Shown piece after piece: positions 28,535 to 35,071 of a DNA stretch of 64,000 nucleotides. The notes below the pieces were generated by a model, which was given only the letters and a program-made list of their open reading frames with translations, was not told the DNA's origin and made no database searches. Position numbers and translations under genes: made by a program. This DNA is from Erwinia tracheiphila (GTDB taxonomy: Bacteria; Pseudomonadota; Gammaproteobacteria; Enterobacterales; Enterobacteriaceae): NCBI RefSeq assembly GCF_021365465.1, contig NZ_CP089932.1, forward strand, positions 4,464,001-4,528,000. The letters are read 5' to 3'. How positions within the stretch are numbered: the stretch's first letter is position 1; each line of letters opens with the position of its first letter.

Positions 28535-29128
28535 TCATTCGGTCAGGGACAGGCCGCTGATTCCGGTAATCCCTGCAATTTCCTTGCTGACGGCTTCCAG
28601 TGCGCTTTCAAGCTCCGCTCGTTCGCTGACAAGTGCCGCCACGGTCTTACGGCGTTCTGCCAGTGACGGAAGTTTGTCATTACCCCACGCCACGCTTTTA
28701 TCCTTTTTGAGCGCTTCGGTCAGGCGGGTGGCGACCACATCAGGGAAGAAAAAGCAGAGCTTGCGCATAACCGCCATTCCAGTATCAGCCGGGGAGACTT
28801 TCCCACCCAACCCCAGCAGACGGAACAGGCCGGAAATATCGCCGCTCTCATTCTCCAGATTGCCCCAGCGCTCGGCGTTCCCTTCACTACCGGAACCGTT
28901 GCAGAGGGTATGCTTGAATGACTGATATTCTTCCTGTCCGAAACGCTCAATATATTCAGGAATGAAAGAACAGTAATCATTAAGCGATAACGGCATATCC
29001 TGTAATGCGGTTATTTCGCCGTTAATCTCACCAATGCGACGAGAGAGTTTTTCTTTCTGCTCATTGAGGGAAGCAAGATTATTTTTAACGGCGTTCAGTG
29101 CTTCAATGAGGGAAATAACAGGTTTCAT
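28535..29128 (-). CDS. Phage-island protein of unknown function with coiled coil
   Basis: A 197-residue protein I do not recognise. Residues about 8-45 form a strong coiled coil (LNAVKNNLASLNEQKEKLSR), a central region has LNDYCSFIPEYIERFGQEEY, and a second coiled coil lies near the C-terminus (LVSERAELESALEAVSKEI). I start at MKPVISLIEAL (29128), one base after the stop of the upstream gene, giving coupling. Lying between a protease-like gene and the tape measure gene, it may be a tail assembly or scaffold protein. Confidence 0.65.
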   Translation of the reverse strand: MKPVISLIEALNAVKNNLASLNEQKEKLSRRIGEINGEITALQDMPLSLNDYCSFIPEYIERFGQEEYQSFKHTLCNGSGSEGNAERWGNLENESGDISGLFRLLGLGGKVSPADTGMAVMRKLCFFFPDVVATRLTEALKKDKSVAWGNDKLPSLAERRKTVAALVSERAELESALEAVSKEIAGITGISGLSLTE

Positions 29129-29129
29129 T

Positions 29130-29744
29130 TTAATAGCTCCAGATAAAAGGCGTGGTGAGGGTGAGTGCTTCGGAATAGGAGACGTTGCAGGCTTCACTTA
29201 CGTCCTTTATTAAAAGGTGCTGTGCTGCCCTCTGACTGTCGGCTATGCCGTCGAACTCTGAGAAATAAACGTGTGATTCATTGTGACCAAAACAGACCGG
29301 GTAACAGCTTTCCATAAACTCCACCTGCTCCAATCCCTTAACGGCTGGCGGCTGAGAGCCGAGAAAACCAATATGGCGAAGATACCAGGCTCCGGTTCCT
29401 GCCGGGTTGTTCGCTTCGCCGGGTTTATAGAATGCCGCTAACACTTTCCTGTAACGCCCTGAGCGAACCAGCCCCAGCAGGGTATCATCGGGCTTGACCA
29501 GCGCGAAAAGCCTGCCGTTTTTACTTATCAGCCCGGTCGTTTCTCCATAGACGGGGCTGTTGCTGGCAGGATGCCCCAGGCACAGCGGCGCACTATAACC
29601 CGCACGATGATAGCCGTTATAGGCCGCTGCTATGTTGTTGATATCCTTGTCGGAAAAGCTGATTTCCTGTCCCGCCATCGCGGTATGTGTTCCCGCCCGA
29701 AATATCTCGATGGTTCTCCAGTTACCAATATTGATATCTGTCAT
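29130..29744 (-). CDS. Putative phage prohead protease/scaffold-type protein
   Basis: A 204-residue protein with the block VRSGRYRKVLAAFY, then GAWYLRHIGFLGSQPPAVKGL, typical of the prohead peptidase (Mu gpI-like) family in Mu-like phages; the sequence before it (APLCLGHPASNSPVYGETTG) also fits. The family matures the capsid. No major capsid gene follows, so its target is not evident. It starts one base after the Mor-type gene ends. Confidence 0.6.
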   Translation of the reverse strand: MTDINIGNWRTIEIFRAGTHTAMAGQEISFSDKDINNIAAAYNGYHRAGYSAPLCLGHPASNSPVYGETTGLISKNGRLFALVKPDDTLLGLVRSGRYRKVLAAFYKPGEANNPAGTGAWYLRHIGFLGSQPPAVKGLEQVEFMESCYPVCFGHNESHVYFSEFDGIADSQRAAQHLLIKDVSEACNVSYSEALTLTTPFIWSY

Positions 29745-29745
29745 A

Positions 29746-30279
29746 TTAAATTTGTCCCTGTTTCAAATCGCGCTGCGCTTTGTTTTTCTTACGCTCAGCG
29801 GCAATAATCTGATAAATGCATTGAATGGAACGCCTGTGTTTTTTAGATAATTCAAAAATAGAGGTGCCCTGATAGAAATCCGCCAGTACTCTTGCATTCC
29901 TGTCGAAGGTGTTCTTTGATGCCCCCATAGGAATATATATATTCACCCCGGAAAATGTTTTTCTGAGACATTCAGTGATAGCGGGAGAGAGTATTTCGGC
30001 CTGCGAACAAAGGTAAGGTATGGTTCCCAATGTCTGTTCAATAGATTCAGTCAGTTCATGCAAGAAGTAAACGGCTTTAGGCGCTCTGTCTCGATGCTCC
30101 GGCATATACCCCTGACAACCACCAAGCCTGTCAGAGATACCCACAACAATACGATTAGCCGCACCGCAGGACTGCTGCTGTAAAATTCCCCGGCTTATTA
30201 AAAGCGCTTCGATAGCGTCGCCCATTGCCCCCAACGTATCGGATGAAGCGTATAACCCCTCTCTTGTAATCATAATCAC
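29746..30279 (-). CDS. Mor/C-family transcriptional activator
   Basis: A 177-residue protein whose C-terminal half matches the Mor (middle operon regulator) family of phage Mu: VNIYIPMGASKNTFDRNARVLADFYQG followed by a helix-turn-helix SIFELSKKHRRSIQCIYQIIA (split at about residue 145-165). Mor activates phage promoters as a dimer. It is unusual to find it immediately before, and probably co-transcribed with, protease-like and tape measure genes. The ACTGGT/ACCAGT inverted pair at 30340-30370 upstream may be part of its own promoter. Confidence 0.75.
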   Translation of the reverse strand: MIMITREGLYASSDTLGAMGDAIEALLISRGILQQQSCGAANRIVVGISDRLGGCQGYMPEHRDRAPKAVYFLHELTESIEQTLGTIPYLCSQAEILSPAITECLRKTFSGVNIYIPMGASKNTFDRNARVLADFYQGTSIFELSKKHRRSIQCIYQIIAAERKKNKAQRDLKQGQI

Positions 30280-30475
30280 ACCCCGGTAACGGTAAAGATG
30301 TGCGCAAAAAAGCCTTTATAAAGCTTTATGAGGCGTCTCACTGGTAACAAACTGGAACATGCACCAGTAACACCTCCAAACGGCTTACAGAGCATTTGAG
30401 CGCAGGTTACTAACGTGGATTAAGAATATGGCTTTGGGGTGGGGATGTTTTTTAATGTACTTTAGATATGAAGAA

Positions 30476-30493
30476 GCCCCTCGGGTGAGGGGC
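30476..30493 (-). terminator. Hairpin after the 95-residue gene
   Basis: GCCCCTC (30476-30482) pairs with GAGGGGC (30487-30493). On the minus strand it is followed by TTCTTCATATC, a weak U-rich tail. It may end the 31287-30524 transcript before the Mor gene. Confidence 0.55.
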
Positions 30494-30523
30494 GCAGGAA
30501 GTATGATAGCGTGTTGACGGTGG

Positions 30524-30811
30524 TTATTTTCTTTCCTCTTCGTATTTACTCAGACGTTCACCCAGCAGATTAAACATTCCCATTGCGTCAGATAACAGGA
30601 TATTGTTCACAACAGCCAGAGCGCTATTATTCAGTTTTTCATTACTCATAACAGCAAGCTCATTATTCAGTTGTCGGACTGCATCAAAGCGACTGTATGC
30701 GGCCTCCCATAATTCAGTGGTAGGCGAATCAACGCAAACAAATAATACATCGCTGGTTGTGCCCTGAGAGCCATTCTGAGACAGAGCTTTAAAATCCATC
30801 TGTTGTTTCAT
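30524..30811 (-). CDS. Small phage-island protein of unknown function
   Basis: A 95-residue acidic protein. After a polar N-terminus it reads LFVCVDSPTTELWEAAYSRF and then an Ala/Leu-rich helical section, a layout that weakly recalls the DUF3077 family, but I cannot confirm this. It overlaps the upstream gene by 4 nt, so the two are co-translated. Confidence 0.55.
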   Translation of the reverse strand: MKQQMDFKALSQNGSQGTTSDVLFVCVDSPTTELWEAAYSRFDAVRQLNNELAVMSNEKLNNSALAVVNNILLSDAMGMFNLLGERLSKYEEERK

Positions 30812-31287
30812 TTTGCAACCCTCCGGCTAATGGCAAATTTATTATAAACTTCATAACTGGCGGCATTCAGTCCGGGGCTGTATTTATCTGCCAGTGAACA
30901 GGCTATCAGTTCTTCAATAGATTTAATCAGTATATCCAGTTCAGTTGCACCGGAATAACGCAAGGCCACTCGGAATAATTCACGGCAGTATGTTTTTTTA
31001 CGATCAATATTTTGTAACTGCTGCTGCGGTATATCACGACGCTTAAATATATTAACAAATGAATTAAGTGGGAAGCTATGCCTTGCCTGCGGATATTGCT
31101 CATAGGAAAACACTACAGTGTTACCGTTGCATTCTTTAACAATTGCATTCATACCGCTGTTAATTTCAATATACCACTCTCCTATACATGGAGAATTGAT
31201 AGCTTCGCATTGTGCCTTGATTAAAGGTAAGCGGATAGTATCCACTTGGTTTGTTGCAACTGAATCGTTAGACTTGTTGTTAGCCAT
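30808..31287 (-). CDS. Phage-island protein of unknown function
   Basis: A 159-residue protein that I do not recognise. I start at MANNKSNDS (31287; AGGA nine bases before), not at an earlier in-frame ATG at 31305. The N-terminal half is beta-rich (GEWYIEINSGMNAIVKECNGN) and the C-terminal half helical. First gene of a leftward unit, divergent from the ribbon-helix-helix gene. Confidence 0.55.
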   Translation of the reverse strand: MANNKSNDSVATNQVDTIRLPLIKAQCEAINSPCIGEWYIEINSGMNAIVKECNGNTVVFSYEQYPQARHSFPLNSFVNIFKRRDIPQQQLQNIDRKKTYCRELFRVALRYSGATELDILIKSIEELIACSLADKYSPGLNAASYEVYNKFAISRRVAK

Positions 31288-31383
31288 GACTGTTATCCTA
31301 CACATAACGGTTTTTGGTTAGGCCATAGCAAGTGCTCGCAACATTTGTTATGGCCGTTTCTTTGGCCCTTCCCTTATGATAAG

Positions 31384-31424
31384 GTATAGACCTAATAAGC
31401 AAACACTAAGCCATAGGTCTATAC
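31384..31424. promoter_or_regulatory. Probable operator of the ribbon-helix-helix gene
   Basis: GTATAGACCT (31384-31393) and its exact inverse AGGTCTATAC (31415-31424) flank 21 bp; the second copy abuts the ATG at 31425. Sites of this kind before a small DNA-binding protein gene suggest autorepression, possibly also of the divergent leftward unit. Confidence 0.6.
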
Positions 31425-31616
31425 ATGTCAACTATCTTGAGAGATAAAAGCCCAAAAGGGGCAGGCAAAGCCCCCATGTTTAACGTTCGAATATCGCCAG
31501 ATTTGAAAGAACAGTTTGAAATACAAGCAAAAAAAGAAGGTGTTAGCTTGGGTAACTGGCTCAAGGAACTTGGCAGGGCGGAACTAAAGCGTAAGGGGAT
31601 CGAGCCGAAAGGGTGA
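31425..31616 (+). CDS. Small ribbon-helix-helix (Arc/HicB-type) DNA-binding protein
   Basis: A 63-residue basic protein: FNVRISPDLKEQFEIQAKK (beta strand plus first helix) then GVSLGNWLKELGRAEL (second helix), the ribbon-helix-helix pattern of Arc-type repressors and antitoxin N-termini. It would bind DNA as a dimer; the inverted repeats that abut its start codon are likely sites. There is no toxin partner next to it; downstream comes the palindrome array instead. Confidence 0.72.
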   Translation: MSTILRDKSPKGAGKAPMFNVRISPDLKEQFEIQAKKEGVSLGNWLKELGRAELKRKGIEPKG

Positions 31617-31641
31617 TGTTTTAGTCTTCCCGTTTTTGATT

Positions 31642-32222
31642 AAAAGCGAAATCGCTTTCGCATTTAAAGCTCAAGATAGCCAATGCCATCACAAAAGCGG
31701 ACAGCGCTGTCCGCTTTCCATCAGTAAAAAACAACATATTTACCCCAAAACGCTCAACGTTGAGCGCTACGTTACCCCGACAAAAGCGCAGGCGCTTGCG
31801 CTTTTGGGAGTAAGCAATCCAGCGTTCAAAGCGGACAGCGTTGACCGCTTTAAGCAATCAATGTCGGCTAAGCAAAAACGACAACGTAATCGTTTTTAAA
31901 ACGGCAAGCGCTTGCCGTTTCAGATTAACGCTGCGGTAAACGTTTACCGTTCCGCGTCAGTCTGAACAAAAGCGAAAACGTTTTCGCCTTTCCTCACCTA
32001 AAGCCGCAAACTTTCTAATCTTTACTGTAAAAACAACATCGCTGTCGCTTTTAAGCTTAGGAGCTAAAACGCTCAGCGCTGAGCGGTTCTGTGGCTTTCT
32101 TACGATCTAGATCTGCCAACGTTGGCAGATTTGCTAATACCGCATTTGATTGATGGTATCGAATCACAAATGTCCCAGCGCTGGGAATTATCCCCAAAGG
32201 CGCAGACGTCTGCGCCTTTGGG
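31642..32222. repeat. Array of about 14 distinct palindromes with a shared 24-bp architecture
   Basis: Palindromes are centred at 31653, 31705, 31758, 31793, 31839, 31885, 31909, 31941, 31979, 32040, 32077, 32120, 32179 and 32207. Their left halves (12 nt to the centre) include AAAGCGGACAGC, AAAACGCTCAAC, AAAAGCGCAGGC, AAAACGGCAAGC, AAAAGCGAAAAC, AAAACGCTCAGC and AAAGGCGCAGAC. Several are perfect: 24 bp at 31694-31717, 22 bp at 31899-31920, 20 bp at 32111-32130, 30 bp at 32193-32222; others have one to three mismatches. Nearly all have an A-rich outer end and end in R-R-C at the centre. Arms differ between copies but keep self-complementarity. Spacing is irregular (24-61 bp). I know no element of this type; function unknown. 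Confidence 0.88.
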
Positions 32223-32302
32223 ATGCACGTAACTAAAATCCGTTTCACTGGATGGTATGAGGCTTTCAGATGCCTACTGAGGCTTAAATAAGCTAATGAA
32301 GT

Positions 32303-32331
32303 TTGCATCATCTGTTCCAAGTTAGTACACT
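32303..32331 (+). promoter_or_regulatory. Promoter of the candidate antitoxin RNA
   Basis: -35 TTGCAT (32303-32308), 17-bp spacer, -10 TACACT (32326-32331). The expected start, about 32338, is exactly the first base of the 34-nt segment complementary to the toxin leader. Confidence 0.65.
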
Positions 32332-32337
32332 TATGCC

Positions 32338-32448
32338 TGTTAGTGGATGCGTGACGCGCTCAGGTTGAGGCTCATTACCTTGAACAGAGATTCATCGCCT
32401 TAAGCACCCAAAGAAAAAAGCCTGACCTCACCAGTTGGGCTTTTTTTT
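32338..32448 (+). ncRNA. Candidate type I antitoxin small RNA
   Basis: A roughly 110-nt RNA is implied by the promoter at 32303-32331 and an intrinsic terminator at 32414-32448 (AAAAAAGCC pairing with GGCTTTTTT, then more T). Its first 34 nt (32338-32371) are perfectly complementary to 32590-32623, which lies in the leader of the downstream hydrophobic peptide mRNA. Both RNAs come from the same strand, so the pairing acts in trans. The layout recalls AgrB-DinQ and OrzO-ZorO of Escherichia. No homologue is recognised by sequence. Confidence 0.72.
32414..32448 (+). terminator. Intrinsic terminator of the candidate antitoxin RNA
   Basis: AAAAAAGCC (32414-32422) pairs with GGCTTTTTT (32438-32446), loop 15 nt, and the T run continues to 32448. 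Confidence 0.8.
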
Positions 32449-32470
32449 GTCCGTTATTTACTCCAGTTCT

Positions 32471-32498
32471 TTGATTACACTGCTGATGCCCTTATAAT
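32471..32498 (+). promoter_or_regulatory. Promoter of the candidate toxin mRNA
   Basis: -35 TTGATT (32471-32476), 16-bp spacer, perfect -10 TATAAT (32493-32498), giving an expected start near 32505. No LexA box is seen, unlike tisB and dinQ. Confidence 0.68.
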
Positions 32499-32694
32499 CA
32501 CGGCGTTAGTGGGTGTCGCGTTCTGACACAACGCAGGCATGTGAAACGTGTTCAAGCCCTGGCTGGATTACGGGTGGTGTCGCTCCAGTGCCTCAACCTG
32601 AGCGCGTCACGCATCCACTAACAATGCAACACCGTTAACCAGGCAGTGGAAGGGCTTTAACGATGATGCAGCGCTCCTGTAGTGGAGCAAACGG

Positions 32695-32778
32695 ATGAAG
32701 GGATTTCTTCAAATCGCTGTCATCGCTCTTAAGGCGATTATCGCCTTTATCGAGTTGATTCTGGCCTGCTTACCATAA
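32695..32778 (+). CDS. Candidate type I toxin, 27-residue hydrophobic peptide
   Basis: The peptide starts MKGFLQIAVIALKA and continues as a single hydrophobic helix ending ELILACLP; charges are few (Lys2, Lys13, Glu20), as in DinQ, TisB and ZorO, which insert in the inner membrane and depolarise it. GGAG lies 8 nt before the ATG and is inside a small hairpin (GCTCC at 32673-32677 with GGAGC at 32684-32688), typical of type I toxins with restricted translation. A long leader (about 190 nt) contains the antisense target. It is too short for usual gene finders. Confidence 0.72.
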   Translation: MKGFLQIAVIALKAIIAFIELILACLP

Positions 32779-32797
32779 GCAACCGGGAAACGTAAGT

Positions 32798-32828
32798 AAG
32801 GCCATCGGCTCACCCCCGGTGGCCTTTA
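32798..32828 (+). terminator. Terminator of the candidate toxin mRNA
   Basis: AAGGCCATCGG pairs with CCGGTGGCCTT across a short loop, with one mismatch, followed by TTAAC. A strong GC stem about 20 nt past the stop codon. Confidence 0.75.
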
Positions 32829-33028
32829 ACATTTCTGAGTCTGCGTCGTCGCCGAACTGCCGTTCATTTAAAGCAGGCTATGTCGGTAAGGCCGGATTTG
32901 CGGTAGTTGTGACAGCTTGAACTTTTGCGGTTTCTTGGCGTGTTGTGATGATTAAAGCGCATTAAAATTAGTTTTTACTGTTCTGGTTAATGATTTTTAC
33001 CGGGTTATCCAACATAAGGTTATTAAAA

Positions 33029-33247
33029 ATGCCAGACGATAATTACAGCAGTATCGAATTAAGCCATATCGAAATCACCAGAGCCGCACTGACTCTCATC
33101 AAGGATCATCTTGACGGGCTACCGGTAGGGCAGGCTAGACGGGGTCTGCGTGAGACAGAACTAATGATAGATGCGACGATGTTCTTAGACTGTAGCGCTA
33201 GCGAGTTTAAAAAAGCTTGCGAAGGTTTTCAAAGCTCTGATGTGTGA
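33029..33247 (+). CDS. Small phage-island protein of unknown function
   Basis: A 72-residue acidic protein starting MPDDNYSSIELSHIE, with AAGG and proper spacing in front; an in-frame ATG at 32990 would add 13 unconvincing residues. It is helical with the block ALTLIKDHLDGLPVGQARRGL. I do not recognise it. Confidence 0.55.
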   Translation: MPDDNYSSIELSHIEITRAALTLIKDHLDGLPVGQARRGLRETELMIDATMFLDCSASEFKKACEGFQSSDV

Positions 33248-33282
33248 AAAAATGAACGTTTTAATAAACGGGGTGGGCGACA

Positions 33283-33613
33283 ATGGCAAGACCAAGTAAT
33301 ATCGATAAGCTCCCAGAGAATGTTCGTGCTGAGCTTCATGCTGAGTTATTGCGGACGAACTTTACTTGCTATGAGTGGTTGTCTTCATGGCTTGCTGATA
33401 AAGGATTTACGGTTTCTAAATCAGCGCTACAACGATATGCGGTGGCAGATAAAAAATGAGATACTCAGCCTACAGGAAGAGAGTAAATTCCACCAATCCC
33501 ATTTGCGGCTATCAGCGTTAAATGTCGCCGCAGTATTATCACCACAGAAAGAACTCGGAAGTTTGAAAAATGACGCTGATGCATTGCTAAAATGGGCGCT
33601 ATTTGGATTTTGA
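33283..33613 (+). pseudogene. Mu gp27-like (DUF3486) protein, frameshifted in a poly-A tract
   Basis: The start MARPSNIDKLPENVRAELH and the ending LADKGFTVSKSALQRYAV match the N-terminal helix-turn-helix of DUF3486 phage proteins (Mu gp27), which lie before the terminase in Mu-like phages. After GAT a run of six A leads into TGA (33457-33459). With one A fewer the frame continues as NEILSLQEESKFHQS to 33613 (KWALFGF). The full length would be about 110 residues, shorter than the usual family, and no terminase follows. A terminator lies just after. Confidence 0.62.
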
Positions 33614-33617
33614 TAAC

Positions 33618-33645
33618 AGAGGGGAAAATGTCCCCCTCTTATTTT
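33618..33645 (+). terminator. Terminator at the right end of the phage-derived island
   Basis: AGAGGGG (33618-33624) pairs with CCCCTCT (33633-33639) followed by TATTTTTC. Confidence 0.75.
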
Positions 33646-33776
33646 TCAGACAGCGTAAATAGTTTTCACTCGTTCCGTTCCACAACGTTCCATCACGTAC
33701 CACAACTTCCCATTTATCTTACGTTACCCTGTCTATTTATCTCATGTCTAATCAGGCTGTACCGGCCCATTCTTTA

Positions 33777-34511
33777 GCCTGATAAAACAACGTGATAAAG
33801 GTTGCTATAATACCAAATCCTACTGAACCCATGGCGAGTATCAGGCCGAAATACCATAGCCCACCACCACACGAAACGGTAACGGCTGTCCTTCACTGCT
33901 TTTGACCGTTGGCAGCGGCAACGCAAACAAAATCGCCACCCGCGCGATAACGATAATAATGAAAGACAGCCACAACAGTCCGCCCCACCGATAGATTGCA
34001 ATACCCAGAGGTGCGCGCACCACCATTGCCCCGTAGGTAAAAATCCCATTACAAGAGATAACGCGGCCAATATGCAGGGATCCGATCACATCCACCCCCC
34101 ACAGGGTGGCTCCCGCGTCGGCAAAACTCTGCCCGAAGCCCAGAATAATCCGACCCAGGCAAAGCAATATCAAACTGACCAGCGGTAATACCGAACCAAA
34201 TGCTGCCAGCGCACAGGCCAGCCCGCTCAGTAAGCAGCTGCACAGGCCCAAAATCACCACCTTTTTCAGCCCCCAGAGATCGATGAAGCGCCCGACATGA
34301 GGACGGCTAATCAGGGTAGCGAAATATTGCAGACTGACTACCAGTCCGGCCCAGAACGTGCTGTAATCCATTACGTCGTGAACATAGTCGGGTAACACCG
34401 CCAGCGGCAGGCCAATGGTGAGGTAGCTGGCGAAATTAAATATGACAACAGAAATAATACGCAGATTTAAGCGGAAACCGCTCAGGGGGGTGCAGGTTGG
34501 TCAGGCATGAA
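33777..34511 (-). pseudogene. yhhS: YhhS, MFS transporter, truncated and frameshifted
   Basis: The N-terminal half of an MFS exporter matching YhhS: start MPDQPAP near 34508, then in the next frame LSGFRLNLRIISVV, LPDYVHDVMDYSTFWAGLVV, ISRPHVGRFIDLWG and GVDVIGSLHIGRVIS. One frameshift lies in a run of six C near 34490 and another near 33845, after which YFGLILAMGSVGFGIIATF reads to about 33777, where homology stops and island DNA starts. In Escherichia yhhS follows dcrB, so the insertion at 24190-33776 entered here and removed the 3' half. Confidence 0.85.
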
Positions 34512-34643
34512 AATCAATACCTTCAGGTAAGAACATAGCGCCCTTACAGGGCGAGCGTCACGGCTCTGCCGTTCCGAGGGTGTTCATGACCGGCTCACAG
34601 CTTTATACTCTGCGGTATGTTAATTTCTCAGGAAATCATTCAC

Positions 34644-35063
34644 ATGGCCCGTAGCAAAGCCCCCAGAAAGCGTAAACCCACGCCCTCGTCCCGACGCGCT
34701 ATACCCGGATATCCTAAGCGTTTTCTGGTGTCCATTCCGCCCCGGAGCGATTATGACGACCCCGACGAGTTTTTTTACGACACTCCGCAGGATGCCATTC
34801 GTCACTGTGTCCACCTGGGGCCACAGTTTTTCCTCGATACACACTTCGACCCGCCTCTCGTCTGCATCATCCGCGGCTTTGAGCCGCCTGACTCACCCGA
34901 CGGCGATGTCGTCCTTGAGTCCATGCCAGCCGATGTGTTTATTATCGCCACAGAATCCGGCATGCTGCCGGTGACCTTCGCTCCCTGGGATAAACACACC
35001 GACAACTGGGCCGATGACTGTGACGACTGGCACTATAATACCGGTGCCACTGCAGAGCGATAA
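34644..35063 (+). CDS. IS91-type element accessory protein
   Basis: A 139-residue protein with a very basic N-terminus (ARSKAPRKRKPTPSSRR) and an acidic rest (DYDDPDEFFYDTP; DNWADDCDDWHYN). Similar small proteins lie 5' of IS91-type transposase genes, and it ends 8 nt before the transposase. I start at MARSK (34644; AGGAAA before it). Exact role is not known. Confidence 0.65.
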   Translation: MARSKAPRKRKPTPSSRRAIPGYPKRFLVSIPPRSDYDDPDEFFYDTPQDAIRHCVHLGPQFFLDTHFDPPLVCIIRGFEPPDSPDGDVVLESMPADVFIIATESGMLPVTFAPWDKHTDNWADDCDDWHYNTGATAER

Positions 35064-35071
35064 TCCGCCGC

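Larger units (their letters stand above)
32338..32623. repeat. Perfect 34-bp inverted repeat (32338-32371 and 32590-32623)
   Basis: The two arms are exact reverse complements separated by 218 bp. The left arm is the 5' end of the small RNA and the right arm lies in the toxin leader about 70 nt before the start codon. The repeat is best explained as antisense pairing sequence, not as transposon ends. Confidence 0.85.

Noticed and set aside
31621..31899. Open frames on both strands through the first half of the palindrome array
   Set aside because: They have no ribosome binding site and no domain, and they arise because palindromes without stop codons are read symmetrically on both strands.
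31642..32222. CRISPR array
   Set aside because: The palindromes have different sequences, spacing is irregular, there are no constant repeats with unique spacers, and no cas genes are near.
32338..32623. Retron msr-msd flanked by inverted repeats, or ends of a small transposon
   Set aside because: No reverse transcriptase or transposase gene is nearby; the arms coincide with an RNA start and a leader region, and each unit has its own promoter and terminator, which fits antisense control better.
33650..33720. Tandem GTTCC/ACCACAAC-like words at the right end of the island
   Set aside because: The repeats are short and imperfect, and no matching set was found at the left end, so they cannot be called attachment or transposition sites.
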